Assembly: GCF_014196715.1 (NCBI RefSeq)
Contig: NZ_JACIEF010000001.1
Span: 1,160,872 to 1,224,871, forward strand
Direction: 5' to 3'
From: Pedobacter zeae
GTDB lineage: Bacteria > Bacteroidota > Bacteroidia > Sphingobacteriales > Sphingobacteriaceae
DNA: 64,000 nt
The first letter of the stretch is position 1, and every line of letters starts with the position of its first letter. The position numbers were made by a program, and so were the translations under genes. This document shows positions 54,105 to 63,197 of this stretch, in pieces. The notes below the pieces were generated by a model. That model made no database searches. It was not told the DNA's origin and saw nothing but the letters and a program-made list of their open reading frames with translations.

Positions 54105-54869
54105 TTACATTCTCTGCCTTACAGCTTCGTATAAGATTACGCCTGCAGCAACAGAGACATTTAATGATTCGATTTTGCCCGTCATTGGTATTTTAGCCAG
54201 GTGATCGGCCACACGTAAAAGGTCATTAGAAATACCTTCATCTTCCGATCCCATTACAATTGCAGTAGGTATGGTATAATCCGGTGCATAAATAAAATCG
54301 TTGGTTTTTTCAGTACAGGCTACAATTTGCAAACCGCTTTCCTGTAAAAACAGGCAGGTTTTATGCAGATTGCTGTGACGGCAGATCGGAATACTGAACA
54401 ATGCACCTGCCGAAGTTTTAATGGCATCAGCGTTAATCTGTGCAGCATTTTTTAGGGGCACTACAATGGCATGTACCCCTACACAGGCAGCTGTACGGGC
54501 AATTGCACCCATATTACGTACATCAGTTACGCTATCCAAAACCAATATCAGCGGCACCTCTCCTTTTTCAAAAACCGCCGGAACAATGTCTTCAATATTC
54601 TGATAAGTGATTGGCGAGATAACCGCAATTATACCCTGATGGTTTTTCTGCGACATCCGGTTCAGTTTTTCTACCGGAACCTGGTTTAACGGGATCAGTG
54701 TATCTTTTAAAAGTGCTTTTAGTTCTAAGAATAATTCGCCGCCCAAACCACGCTGCTGGTAAATGGTCTCAATGTCTCTTCCGGCTTTAATGGCTTCTAT
54801 TACAGCCCTGATACCAAATATAAACTCATTATTCTCTTTTGCGCGTTGCGGTCTTCTAAAATTATCCAT
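54105..54869 (-). CDS. rlmB: 23S rRNA 2'-O-methyltransferase, RlmB/TrmH type
   Basis: A 254-residue SpoU-class methyltransferase with an N-terminal SpoU substrate-binding domain (about 15-90; NEFIFGIRAVIEAIKAG) and a SPOUT knot domain. Its motifs are LDSVTDVRNMGAIARTA, VMGSEDEGIS and ESLNVSVAAGVILYE. RlmB modifies G2251 of 23S rRNA; a related tRNA target cannot be excluded by sequence alone. A TACTTTTG -7 box lies at 54887-54894 on the minus strand. Confidence 0.9.
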   Translation of the reverse strand: MDNFRRPQRAKENNEFIFGIRAVIEAIKAGRDIETIYQQRGLGGELFLELKALLKDTLIPLNQVPVEKLNRMSQKNHQGIIAVISPITYQNIEDIVPAVFEKGEVPLILVLDSVTDVRNMGAIARTAACVGVHAIVVPLKNAAQINADAIKTSAGALFSIPICRHSNLHKTCLFLQESGLQIVACTEKTNDFIYAPDYTIPTAIVMGSEDEGISNDLLRVADHLAKIPMTGKIESLNVSVAAGVILYEAVRQRM

Positions 54870-54886
54870 GTTTTGAAATTGTTAGG

Positions 54887-54894
54887 CAAAAGTA
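54887..54894 (-). promoter_or_regulatory. rlmB -7 box
   Basis: The minus strand reads TACTTTTG, 18 bp before the ATG. No clear -33 element was seen. Confidence 0.45.
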
Positions 54895-55058
54895 TTCAAA
54901 TAAATGTTTTAGCCCTAATCTATTGTCTTCCTTATTAACATTTAATTGTTCAAAAATTTCTGGAGCTTCATAAAACCTTCGAAAATTTAATCTGATTATA
55001 CTTCAACTTGTTAACAAACAACTAGTAACTAATTCAAACAACCCCGTCAAAATTTGAT

Positions 55059-55066
55059 TACTTTTG
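55059..55066 (+). promoter_or_regulatory. dnaB -7 box
   Basis: TACTTTTG ends 4 bp before ATG 55071, so the transcript may begin at the start codon. The rest of the 200-bp gap (54870-55058) is AT-rich with no other recognised element. Confidence 0.45.
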
Positions 55067-55070
55067 TTGA

Positions 55071-56633
55071 ATGAGTATCGATAATGAACAAGGCGGAAAG
55101 AATAGCATTACGGCTAGAAAAAGCAGGTTAAGTAATACCATTAGTTCACAAGGGAAAATCCCTCCACAGGCACTGGATCTGGAAGAAGCCGTTTTAGGTG
55201 CATTGATGCTCGAAAAAGATGCTTTATCAGCGGTAATCGACGTTTTAAAGCCGGAAGTTTTTTATAATATCGCCCATCAGAAAATTTTCGAAGCCATCCA
55301 TATTTTATTCCAGAAATCGAAACCTGTTGATATTTTAACGGTCACTTCGGAGCTGCGTACTTTGGGTGCTTTAGAAATGGTTGGTGGTGCGTATTATATT
55401 ACCCATTTAACCAATCGTGTTGCTTCGGCGGCCAATATTGAATTTCACGCGAGGATTATATCCCAAAAGTATATTCAGCGCGAACTGATCAGGATCTCGA
55501 CCGAAATCATTACGAATGCTTACGAAGATACGACTGATATTTTCGATTTATTGGATCATGCTGAAAAAGGCCTTTTCGAAATCGCCCAAAATAACCTGCG
55601 TAGGGATACCCAGAAAATGGACGATATCATTAAGCAATCGTTAGCTACACTTGAAGAACTCCGTACCAAAACCGATGGTTTAACCGGTGTACCAACGGGT
55701 TTTACCGGCTTAGACCGGATTACCGGGGGATGGCAAAAGCAGGATCTGGTAATTATTGCTGCCCGTCCGGCGATGGGAAAAACCGCATTCGTATTAACAT
55801 GTGCCCGTAATGCTACCGTTGATTTTCAGAGGCCCTGTGTGGTATTCTCACTCGAGATGTCGTCGGTTCAGCTGGTTAACCGTTTAATTTCTGGAGAGGC
55901 AGAAATTGAGCAGGAAAAAATCAGAAAAGGAAATTTACAGGAATGGGAATGGCAACAGCTACACAGCAAAATTGGCCGTTTAACCGAAGCCCCACTCTTA
56001 ATTGATGATACCCCGGCACTCAATATATTTGAGTTCAGGGCAAAATGCCGAAGATTAAAATCCCAGTACGATATACAGCTGGTCATAGTCGATTACCTGC
56101 AGTTAATGCATGGTAAAGGCGAAGGAAAAGGTGGTGGTAACCGTGAGCAGGAAATCGGTAGTATTTCGAGGGCATTAAAATCGGTTGCTAAAGAGCTCGA
56201 TGTTCCTGTACTGGCCCTTTCCCAGTTAAGTCGTGCGGTAGAAAGCCGGCCTGGTTTACAGGGAAAAAGGCCAATGTTATCCGATTTGCGTGAATCGGGC
56301 TCAATTGAGCAGGATGCGGATATGGTATTATTCCTGTACCGTCCTGAATATTATGGCATTACCGAGGATGAGCAAGGCAGATCGCAGGCAGGTATTGGTG
56401 AGGTAATTATCGCCAAACACCGTAACGGTGAAACCGGAATTGTTCCACTTAAATTCGTAGGTAAGTTTGTTAAGTTCCAGGATCTGGAAGATGACTTTAA
56501 TGCACCGCCAAGCTCATTCGCTGCTGATCCATCGGCGGGAATGTACCCTTCACAGGACTTTGAAAAGCAGAGCAATGTAATTATACGTCCTTCGAAAATG
56601 GATGATTATAACGATGATGATCCACCTTTTTAA
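55071..56633 (+). CDS. dnaB: Replicative DNA helicase
   Basis: A 520-residue hexameric fork helicase. The N-terminal DnaB domain (about 30-135; PPQALDLEEAVLGALMLE) and linker are followed by the RecA-like motor. Walker A is ARPAMGKTAF, the Walker B region VIVDYLQLMHG, and LSQLSRAVESRPG and LRESGSIEQDADMV follow. There is no intein. The short acidic tail (MDDYNDDDPPF) may bind partners. It is monocistronic, with a strong terminator behind. Confidence 0.97.
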   Translation: MSIDNEQGGKNSITARKSRLSNTISSQGKIPPQALDLEEAVLGALMLEKDALSAVIDVLKPEVFYNIAHQKIFEAIHILFQKSKPVDILTVTSELRTLGALEMVGGAYYITHLTNRVASAANIEFHARIISQKYIQRELIRISTEIITNAYEDTTDIFDLLDHAEKGLFEIAQNNLRRDTQKMDDIIKQSLATLEELRTKTDGLTGVPTGFTGLDRITGGWQKQDLVIIAARPAMGKTAFVLTCARNATVDFQRPCVVFSLEMSSVQLVNRLISGEAEIEQEKIRKGNLQEWEWQQLHSKIGRLTEAPLLIDDTPALNIFEFRAKCRRLKSQYDIQLVIVDYLQLMHGKGEGKGGGNREQEIGSISRALKSVAKELDVPVLALSQLSRAVESRPGLQGKRPMLSDLRESGSIEQDADMVLFLYRPEYYGITEDEQGRSQAGIGEVIIAKHRNGETGIVPLKFVGKFVKFQDLEDDFNAPPSSFAADPSAGMYPSQDFEKQSNVIIRPSKMDDYNDDDPPF

Positions 56634-56645
56634 TAAATACACAAG

Positions 56646-56679
56646 AAAAATGTCCCAAATTTTTTGGGACATTTTTTTT
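56646..56679. terminator. Terminator after dnaB (bidirectional)
   Basis: A perfect 14-bp stem (AAAAATGTCCCAAA 56646-56659, TTTGGGACATTTTT 56663-56676) is followed by Ts. It also lies 9 bp beyond the 3' end of the convergent gene 56688-57305. Confidence 0.88.
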
Positions 56680-56687
56680 AAATTATT

Positions 56688-57305
56688 TTACAGGCTGAAA
56701 AGCAACCCTGCATTGAAACTTGATCGCACGGTTCTGATGCGGTAACCCTGGTTCTGTTTAAACAGATCGGTAATACCCGATTGTCCGTCGGCTTCCAGCA
56801 GTACTTTTACCTTATTTGCAACCGGTAATTTCACGCCAATACCCAAATCGATACCAATATCGCGGTTGTGCACAAAATCTGTTAAATCGGTATTGAATTT
56901 TGACTCTTTCGCGTCTAACAGGATACCAAAATAAGGGCCAAAGTTTAAGTACCAGTTTCTCTTCTTTCCAAAATGCCAATTGGCCATCACGGGGATAGTT
57001 AAGTAATTGATCTCGTAGTTGGTTATAAAACTCTGTCCATTATCCAGGTTGGTTAAATAACCATTGTCCCACCCTTTTTGATCATAGCCAATTTTAGCTT
57101 TAATGCTCCAGCGGTCTGAAAAAAAATAATCCCCTACAGCAGTAATATTGAAGCCATTTCTGAAATCGCTATTGGTTTGGGTACTTGTAGATACGGTAGC
57201 AGCATTGAAGCCAACGTGCAGCCCTAATTCAAAACTGTTTTTTTCCTGAGCCCGGGTAGTCGAGCCTAGCCCAATTAATAATAAAAGCGTTAATAGTTTC
57301 CTCAT
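56688..57305 (-). CDS. Outer-membrane beta-barrel protein (PorT/OmpX-like)
   Basis: A 205-residue protein with a signal peptide (cleavage near TRA-QE) and about eight amphipathic beta-strands, ending SFNAGLLFSL with a terminal aromatic-rich strand. GLHVGFNAATVS and FNFGPYFGILLDA-like strands fit the porin-family outer membrane beta-barrel domain widespread in Bacteroidota. No substrate or role can be assigned. It stands alone between dnaB and chrA. Confidence 0.8.
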   Translation of the reverse strand: MRKLLTLLLLIGLGSTTRAQEKNSFELGLHVGFNAATVSTSTQTNSDFRNGFNITAVGDYFFSDRWSIKAKIGYDQKGWDNGYLTNLDNGQSFITNYEINYLTIPVMANWHFGKKRNWYLNFGPYFGILLDAKESKFNTDLTDFVHNRDIGIDLGIGVKLPVANKVKVLLEADGQSGITDLFKQNQGYRIRTVRSSFNAGLLFSL

Positions 57306-57378
57306 AATTGATCTGATTTTAAAATTTGCCGAAGATAGAATTAAATCTTTTGGATTAAAAAATCAAGATCAGGAAAGC

Positions 57379-58596
57379 TTAAAAAAGGTATCCCACCAGG
57401 ATTCCGGCGAGTACAATTAATGGAGGGCTGATCTTTGTAAAATTGAGCAGCAGAAAAGTGGCGAGCATAATTCCTAAAAACAACCAGTTTAATCCCATCG
57501 GGATTAACAATAATACAAATGCGGCAATAATGAAGCCTACACTCACTGCGTTAATTCCAGATAAACTATGCCGGATCCTCGAAATCTTTTTCAGGTCGTC
57601 CCAAAACGGTACAATAAACAAAACCAAGATCAGTCCGGGTAAGTTGATGCCGATTACACCAATTAATCCACCTAAAATCTGCCCCCACATGCCGTAACCA
57701 AAATTTTTCATGCTCAGGGCGCCAAGATAGCTCGTAAACGAAAAAGTAGGACCAGGTAAGGCTTGCTGTAGTGCAAAGCCCGATAGAAATCCGGATGAAG
57801 GCAGGTAATGTTTCATCTCCACAAACTCAGTAAACATTAAAGGCACAAGCACCTGTCCGCCTCCGAATACCAGTATTCCGTTGCGGTAAAAATTTTCGAG
57901 TAAGCGGATGGGTAAACTAAAAGGCGATGTTCTATTGATAATGGCACCAACCAAGGCGAATAATAATAACGCACCTAAAAAATAGATCAGTTTTTTAGGA
58001 TTGATGTTCGAAAAAAGTTTCACCCGTAATTCTGTCTCTTCCTTTGGTGTTTCAATCGCTGAAGAAATCATTCCGCCGATTAAGATAGAAAGTGGAAATA
58101 CGTAAGCATTCCTCAAAACCAGTGTGGCAATTACCGAAGCAATGGCTAAAAAGATAGAAACCTGCGAAGACAGTACTTTTTTCCCGAGTTTCCAGGCCCC
58201 GTAGGCTACAATCCCCAAAGCAATTGGCTGTATGTATTCCAAAATGGCATTAAATTTCTGTTTCTGGTCCAGCAGGGCATAACTAATGGCTGCAAAAGTC
58301 ATGATTGCCGCCGTTGGCAAAATCCAGATTAAGAAGGTAAGAATAGCCAGTTTTAGCCTACCAACCTTCCAGGCAATCCCAACCAGCGTTTGAGTGGATG
58401 CCGGGCCGGGTAAAACCTGTGCCAGTGCATTCAGTTCTAAAAGTTCTTCTTCAGAAATAAACTTTGCACTTTGAACAAAATACTTTAATAACAATGCCAG
58501 GTGTGCCTGTGCACCGCCAAAAGAAGTGAATGTAAAAAAGATTACGTTTCTAATAAACAGCCACTGCCTTTTAGCAGCGATGGGTTTGTTTTGCAT
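57379..58596 (-). CDS. chrA: Chromate transporter, ChrA family
   Basis: A 405-residue membrane protein with two related CHR halves. FTSFGGAQAHLALL and FGGGQVLVPLMF mark each half, and LPGPASTQT and LPGPTFSFTSYLGA are the paired proline motifs. It is expected to export chromate or an anion of similar shape. A TAGCTTTG box at 58602-58609 (minus strand) is so close to the ATG that the mRNA may be leaderless. No resistance genes surround it. Confidence 0.9.
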   Translation of the reverse strand: MQNKPIAAKRQWLFIRNVIFFTFTSFGGAQAHLALLLKYFVQSAKFISEEELLELNALAQVLPGPASTQTLVGIAWKVGRLKLAILTFLIWILPTAAIMTFAAISYALLDQKQKFNAILEYIQPIALGIVAYGAWKLGKKVLSSQVSIFLAIASVIATLVLRNAYVFPLSILIGGMISSAIETPKEETELRVKLFSNINPKKLIYFLGALLLFALVGAIINRTSPFSLPIRLLENFYRNGILVFGGGQVLVPLMFTEFVEMKHYLPSSGFLSGFALQQALPGPTFSFTSYLGALSMKNFGYGMWGQILGGLIGVIGINLPGLILVLFIVPFWDDLKKISRIRHSLSGINAVSVGFIIAAFVLLLIPMGLNWLFLGIMLATFLLLNFTKISPPLIVLAGILVGYLF

Positions 58597-58601
58597 TAGT
58601 T

Positions 58602-58609
58602 CAAAGCTA
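58602..58609 (-). promoter_or_regulatory. chrA -7 box
   Basis: The minus strand reads TAGCTTTG, with a TTG 22 bases further upstream (58632-58634). It lies 6 bp before the ATG. Confidence 0.45.
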
Positions 58610-58647
58610 ATAACGGTACATTAAAAATTGACAACTGATAAAATGAC

Positions 58648-58983
58648 TTAATCATCTTCATAGTCTAATCCTGCGGCAGAATTGTAAGCACCCTGCAATT
58701 CTGAAAAAGCATGCATATCGCGTTTATTCCGCGCTACCTGCATTCCTTTCTGATAGGTTTCGATTGCTTTCTCTTTTTCTCCGTCTTTTTCCAGCAATTT
58801 TCCCAAATGGTAGTAAGTACCAACATAATCGGGATGTTTATCGGTTAACTGAAGGTAAAAAGAATAAGCTTTTTCCTTATCATTTAGGTTGTTATACTCT
58901 GTGGCTAAGGCATATAGTATAAACGGATCGTTGGGATCGCTTTCCAAAAACTCCAATAACTTGCTTAAACGGGTAGATGACAT
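58648..58983 (-). CDS. Small tetratricopeptide-repeat protein
   Basis: A 111-residue protein with about two and a half TPR units (DPNDPFILYALATEYNNLND, KHPDYVGTYYHLGKLLEKDG). It has no signal peptide, so it is cytosolic. It is probably a scaffold or adaptor; no partner is indicated by neighbours. It is upstream of chrA on the same strand with a 51-bp gap, but chrA seems to have its own promoter. Confidence 0.8.
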   Translation of the reverse strand: MSSTRLSKLLEFLESDPNDPFILYALATEYNNLNDKEKAYSFYLQLTDKHPDYVGTYYHLGKLLEKDGEKEKAIETYQKGMQVARNKRDMHAFSELQGAYNSAAGLDYEDD

Positions 58984-59005
58984 TTTATTTCCTTGCTTTT
59001 TTAAT

Positions 59006-59089
59006 TAAATTTGCAGAAAGACCTTATATAATAATGATATCATAGATGAATGGATTAACGGAGAACAATTGTCGTTGTTAATCGTTCAT
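59006..59089 (+). promoter_or_regulatory. etfBA promoter and leader hairpin
   Basis: TAAATTTG (59006-59013) is a -7 box about 100 bp before etfB. The leader contains ATGAATGGATTAAC (59046-59059) pairing with GTTAATCGTTCAT (59077-59089) with one bulge, a strong stem just upstream of the start codon. Confidence 0.45.
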
Positions 59090-59112
59090 TAAACAAAAAC
59101 CACTATTAACAT

Positions 59113-59850
59113 ATGAAAATATTAGTTTGTATCAGTAACGTGCCAGACACGACGACAAAAATAACTTTTACTAACGATAATACCGAATTCAATACATCAG
59201 GAGTACAATATATTGTTAATCCTTATGACGAAATTGCTTTATCGAGAGCGATCGAGCTAACTGAGGGCGGTAAGGGCACGGTAACAGTAATTAATGTAGG
59301 TGAAGTAGCCAACGATCCAACCATCAGAAAAGCGCTGGCAATTGGTGCAGATGATGCAGTTAGGGTAAACGCTGCACCCAGAGATGCTTATTTTGTGGCT
59401 AAACAGATTGCTGAATATGCCAAAGACAAAGATTTTAATGTGATTTTAACGGGTCGCGAATCGATCGATTATAATGGTAACCAGGTTGCTGCTATGGTTG
59501 GCGAGTTTTTAGATATCCCATCAGTATCCATTATCAAAAAATTAACTTTCGAAGGCGATACTGCAACTATCGAAAGAGAAATTGAAGGTGGTAAAGAAGT
59601 ATTAACGGTTTCCGGTAAATTTGTAGCCAGCTGTGCTGAAGGCGTTGCAGAGCCAAAAATACCGAATATGCGTGGTATTATGAGCGCCAGAACTAAACCT
59701 TTAACTGTTGTAGATGCAGTGGCTATAGAAGAAGTTAGCAAAATAACAAAATACGAAACCCCTGCCCCACGCGGTACGGTAAAGTTAATTCCTGCCGATC
59801 AAACAGAACAGTTGATCAGCTTGTTACACAGCGAAGCTAAGGTGATCTAG
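59113..59850 (+). CDS. etfB: Electron transfer flavoprotein, beta subunit
   Basis: A 245-residue ETF beta subunit that, with EtfA, carries electrons from acyl-CoA dehydrogenases to the quinone pool. Family features are the start KILVCISNVPDTTTKI, NPYDEIALSRAIEL, TGRESIDYNGNQVAAM and the AMP-binding/recognition-loop region near IPNMRGIMSARTKPL. It is followed by etfA after 105 bp. The crotonase at 2383 may use the same acyl-CoA pathway but is far away. Confidence 0.95.
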   Translation: MKILVCISNVPDTTTKITFTNDNTEFNTSGVQYIVNPYDEIALSRAIELTEGGKGTVTVINVGEVANDPTIRKALAIGADDAVRVNAAPRDAYFVAKQIAEYAKDKDFNVILTGRESIDYNGNQVAAMVGEFLDIPSVSIIKKLTFEGDTATIEREIEGGKEVLTVSGKFVASCAEGVAEPKIPNMRGIMSARTKPLTVVDAVAIEEVSKITKYETPAPRGTVKLIPADQTEQLISLLHSEAKVI

Positions 59851-59955
59851 TTGGCAGTCGGGAATTTTTAGTTGCCAAATAAATAAAGAGATAATTAATC
59901 GAATTAATTTAATATAAAATTTAATTTCCATATAAGGGAATTCAGGGATAAATAT

Positions 59956-60924
59956 ATGTCAGTATTAGTATATGTAGAACAGGCTGAAGGTAAATTCAAG
60001 AAATCTGTTTTTGAAGCAGTTTCTTATGCCAAAGCTATTGCCGATCAGCAATCAACCAACTTAACCGCTATTTCTATTGGGGATGTTGCAGAGAGTGAGT
60101 TAAAAGAATTAGGTAAGTATGGTGCATCTAAAATATTAAATGTAAGTGTCGATCAGCTAAAAACCTTTGTAAACCAGGCTTATGCAAGTGTTATTGCAGC
60201 AGCAGCTGAAAAAGAAGGTGCTGATATCGTTGTTTTATCTAACTCCTTCTCCGGAAAAGGATTAGCGCCGCGTATTGCAGTAAAGCTTAAAGCAGGCCTG
60301 GCCGACGGTGCGGTTGAATTACCGGGTACCGATGGAAAATTTGCCGTAAAGAAAACTGCTTTTTCAGGTAAAGCATTTGCCATTACTGAATTAACTTCTG
60401 CAAATAAAGTAATTGCTTTAAATCCAAATGCTTTTGGTGTTAAAGAAAATGCAACGGATGCTGTTATAGAAAACTTTGCTGCTGATATCAAACCATCAGA
60501 TTTGGGCACTGTTATTAAAGATATTGTAAGGGCTACTGATAAAGTTTCGTTACCTGATGCCGAATTGGTGGTATCGGCAGGCAGAGGATTAAAAGGACCG
60601 GAAAACTGGGGAATGATCGAGGAACTTGCTGATTTATTGGGTGCTGCTACCGCATGTTCTAAACCTGTTTCGGATGCAGACTGGAGACCGCACTCAGAGC
60701 ACGTTGGCCAAACTGGTATTGCCATCAGTCCAAACCTCTACATTGCCATTGGTATTTCGGGAGCCATCCAGCATTTAGCCGGCGTAAGCTCATCAAAAGT
60801 TATTGTGGTAATCAATAAAGATCCTGAAGCACCTTTCTTTAAAGTGGCTGATTACGGGATTGTTGGTGATGCTTTTGAAGTGGTACCAAAATTAATTGAA
60901 GCATTAAAAGCACATAAGGGATAA
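59956..60924 (+). CDS. etfA: Electron transfer flavoprotein, alpha subunit
   Basis: A 322-residue EtfA. The N-terminal half resembles EtfB, and the C-terminal half binds FAD: VSAGRGLKGPENW, KPVSDADWRPHSEHVGQTG, NLYIAIGISGAIQHLAG and VINKDPEAPFF. It forms the heterodimer with EtfB. Length and motifs are typical. It is followed by a family A repeat that separates it from the nuclease gene. Confidence 0.96.
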   Translation: MSVLVYVEQAEGKFKKSVFEAVSYAKAIADQQSTNLTAISIGDVAESELKELGKYGASKILNVSVDQLKTFVNQAYASVIAAAAEKEGADIVVLSNSFSGKGLAPRIAVKLKAGLADGAVELPGTDGKFAVKKTAFSGKAFAITELTSANKVIALNPNAFGVKENATDAVIENFAADIKPSDLGTVIKDIVRATDKVSLPDAELVVSAGRGLKGPENWGMIEELADLLGAATACSKPVSDADWRPHSEHVGQTGIAISPNLYIAIGISGAIQHLAGVSSSKVIVVINKDPEAPFFKVADYGIVGDAFEVVPKLIEALKAHKG

Positions 60925-60933
60925 TTCATTCTT

Positions 60934-60990
60934 GTCATCCTGAGCCTGCCGAAGGATCTAATTAAGGTGTTTCGGCAAGCTCAACATGAC
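60934..60990. repeat. Dispersed intergenic hairpin repeat (family A)
   Basis: GTCATCCTGAGCCTGCCGAA (60934-60953) pairs imperfectly with TTCGGCAAGCTCAACATGAC (60971-60990). The ATG at 60986 belongs to this element, which is why the next gene is started at 61001. Confidence 0.75.
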
Positions 60991-61000
60991 ATCCACAAAT

Positions 61001-61615
61001 ATGAAAAAAGTTAAATTAGATATTGTAGGTTTATCTTACAGCCAGACTCAATCTGGTGCTTATGCCCTTGTTTTAGGAGAAGTAAATGGTCGCCGTCGTT
61101 TGCCGATAATTATTGGTGCTTTTGAGGCTCAGGCCATTGCAATAGAAATTGAGAAGATGACTCCTAGTAGGCCATTAACACACGATCTGTTTAAATCGAT
61201 GGCTGATACTTTTCATATCAATATTCAGGAAGTAATTATTTATAACCTGGTTGATGGTGTTTTTTACGCAAAGCTAATGTGCAGTGATGGTAAAAATACC
61301 CACGAGGTTGATGCGCGTACCTCAGATGCAATTGCTTTGGCTGTTAGGTTTAATGCCATGATTTATACCTACGAATTTATACTCGCCTCTGCAGGAATTG
61401 TTATTGAAGGAAATGATTTTCTTTTCCTCGAGAATATGGATTCCCTAACAAAAGAATCTGAAGCAGATAGCCTGCCAAGTGCCAGTAAACAACAGGGCTT
61501 TGGGGACCTTAGCTTAGAAGAACTTCAGCAAAAATTGAAAGAAGCCATAGCAGAAGAAGCCTATGAAAAGGCGGCAAGGCTGCGTGATGAACTTAATAAA
61601 CGCGGAATATCCTGA
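61001..61615 (+). CDS. Bifunctional nuclease family protein with C-terminal UVR motif
   Basis: A 204-residue protein. Residues about 1-135 form the DUF151/bifunctional nuclease domain (YALVLGEVNGRRRLPIIIG, DARTSDAIALAVR). A UVR-type helical hairpin ends the protein (LEELQQKLKEAIAEEAYEKAARLRDEL), as in UvrB/UvrC contacts. Plant and Thermotoga homologues have RNase/DNase activity. The UVR tail suggests interaction with clamp or excision-repair-type partners. The start is ATG 61001, just outside the repeat. Confidence 0.88.
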   Translation: MKKVKLDIVGLSYSQTQSGAYALVLGEVNGRRRLPIIIGAFEAQAIAIEIEKMTPSRPLTHDLFKSMADTFHINIQEVIIYNLVDGVFYAKLMCSDGKNTHEVDARTSDAIALAVRFNAMIYTYEFILASAGIVIEGNDFLFLENMDSLTKESEADSLPSASKQQGFGDLSLEELQQKLKEAIAEEAYEKAARLRDELNKRGIS

Positions 61616-61691
61616 TTTTCCGGAAAATCATCCGTAAGATTAAAAAAAAAACTGTAGATTTCCCAAAAAATCAATAAATAAAAGCTAAATA

Positions 61692-61737
61692 CCAAAATGA
61701 GCTCCCGATTTTTCAAAATAATTTTAGCTCATTTTGG
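61692..61737. promoter_or_regulatory. Perfect 12-bp inverted repeat upstream of the nucleoside transporter
   Basis: CCAAAATGAGCT (61692-61703) and AGCTCATTTTGG (61726-61737) flank a 22-base AT-rich loop. No T run follows, so it is not a simple terminator. It may be an operator or a leader stem. Confidence 0.4.
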
Positions 61738-61800
61738 ATTATGACTTAAAATAATTCTATATTCAGCTTTTACTTTCAATAATCAAACTAAACAACTATT

Positions 61801-63180
61801 ATGAACGTTAAGTTTCGCTTAACTATAATGAGTTTCATGCAATTTTTTGTATGGGCTGCCTGGTTAATTACGATTGCAAATTACTGGTTTGGAACCAAAC
61901 AATGGGACGGTGCTGATTTTGGTGTCATTTTTTCTACAATGGGTATTTCATCCCTCTTTATGCCTACCATAACCGGCATCATAGCCGATAAATGGATCAA
62001 TGCAGAAAAACTTTATGCCATTTTGCATATTCTTTATGCAGCCACCATGTTTTATCTGCCACAGGTAGATAATCCACACACCTTTTTTTGGGTAATATTG
62101 GTGGCCATGTGTTTTTATATGCCAACCATTGCCTTAAGTAATTCGATCAGTTATACTACATTAAAAAACGGTAATTTTGATGTGGTAAAGAACTTTCCAC
62201 CTATCCGGGTTTGGGGTACGGTAGGTTTTATAGCAGCCATGTGGATTACCAATTTAACAGGAAGCAAAGCAAGTGCAAATCAATTTTACATTGCAGGGGT
62301 TAGCGCTTTGTTCCTGGGCATATATTCATTTACACTTCCGGCCTGTAAACCTCAAAATTTAATCAGCGAGAAGAAAACATTTGCCCAAAAATTGGGACTG
62401 GAATCGTTTAAGTTGTTTGCCGATTATAAGATGGCGCTATTTTTTATATTCTCCATGTTTTTAGGAGCGGCCTTGCAATTAACCAATGCCTATGGTGATG
62501 TTTTTTTAGATGAATTTAAACTGTTTCCTGTTTTTGCAGAATCTTTTGTAATCAAATATTCTACCATTATTTTATCAATTTCGCAGATATCTGAAACGCT
62601 TTTTATTCTTGCCATTCCATTCTTTTTGAAGCGGTTTGGTATCAAATGGGTAATTGCTATTGCCATGTTTGCCTGGGTACTCCGTTTTGGTTTATTCGCT
62701 TTTGGCGATCCCTCAGCAAATTTATGGATGATTATTACCTCGTGCATTGTTTATGGAATGGCTTTCGATTTCTTCAATATATCCGGTTCGCTATTTGTCG
62801 AAACTTCAACCACGCCAAAAATACGTTCCTCTGCCCAGGGCCTGTTTATGATGATGACCAATGGTTTCGGTGCAGTATTCGGAAGCCTGATATCGGGATG
62901 GATGATTAGTAAATATTTCACTACCTATTATACCAATATCGGCTCGTTATCAAAATATGTTAATAGCGAGGCTGATAACGCACATTTGTTGAATTTTTTA
63001 AAAAATAAAGGAATTACTGTTCTGCAAAATGGTGATTTAAGCCGCGCTCTGGATGTAAAAGACTGGCACAATATCTGGCTGGCCTTTACCATTTATGTTT
63101 TAGTAATCGCTATTGTTTTTGTGGTTATTTTTAAACACAAACATACCCGTGCAGAAGTAGAAGCCATTAACCATTTATAA
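61801..63180 (+). CDS. MFS nucleoside:H+ symporter-like transporter
   Basis: A 459-residue protein with twelve membrane segments. RLTIMSFMQFFVWAAWLITI at the N-terminus and FPPIRVWGTVGFIAAMW in the middle are the style of the NupG/XapB nucleoside-H+ symporter family. GIKWVIAIAMFAWVLRFGLFA marks the second half. It probably takes up nucleosides or a related compound. The DUF3667 gene follows after 17 bp. Confidence 0.85.
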   Translation: MNVKFRLTIMSFMQFFVWAAWLITIANYWFGTKQWDGADFGVIFSTMGISSLFMPTITGIIADKWINAEKLYAILHILYAATMFYLPQVDNPHTFFWVILVAMCFYMPTIALSNSISYTTLKNGNFDVVKNFPPIRVWGTVGFIAAMWITNLTGSKASANQFYIAGVSALFLGIYSFTLPACKPQNLISEKKTFAQKLGLESFKLFADYKMALFFIFSMFLGAALQLTNAYGDVFLDEFKLFPVFAESFVIKYSTIILSISQISETLFILAIPFFLKRFGIKWVIAIAMFAWVLRFGLFAFGDPSANLWMIITSCIVYGMAFDFFNISGSLFVETSTTPKIRSSAQGLFMMMTNGFGAVFGSLISGWMISKYFTTYYTNIGSLSKYVNSEADNAHLLNFLKNKGITVLQNGDLSRALDVKDWHNIWLAFTIYVLVIAIVFVVIFKHKHTRAEVEAINHL

Positions 63181-63197
63181 TTTCTGATTAACCTCTT

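Noticed and set aside
60180..60725. 181-codon minus-strand frame opposite etfA
   Set aside because: etfA is unambiguous; the Ala/Ser/Pro-rich shadow has no motif.
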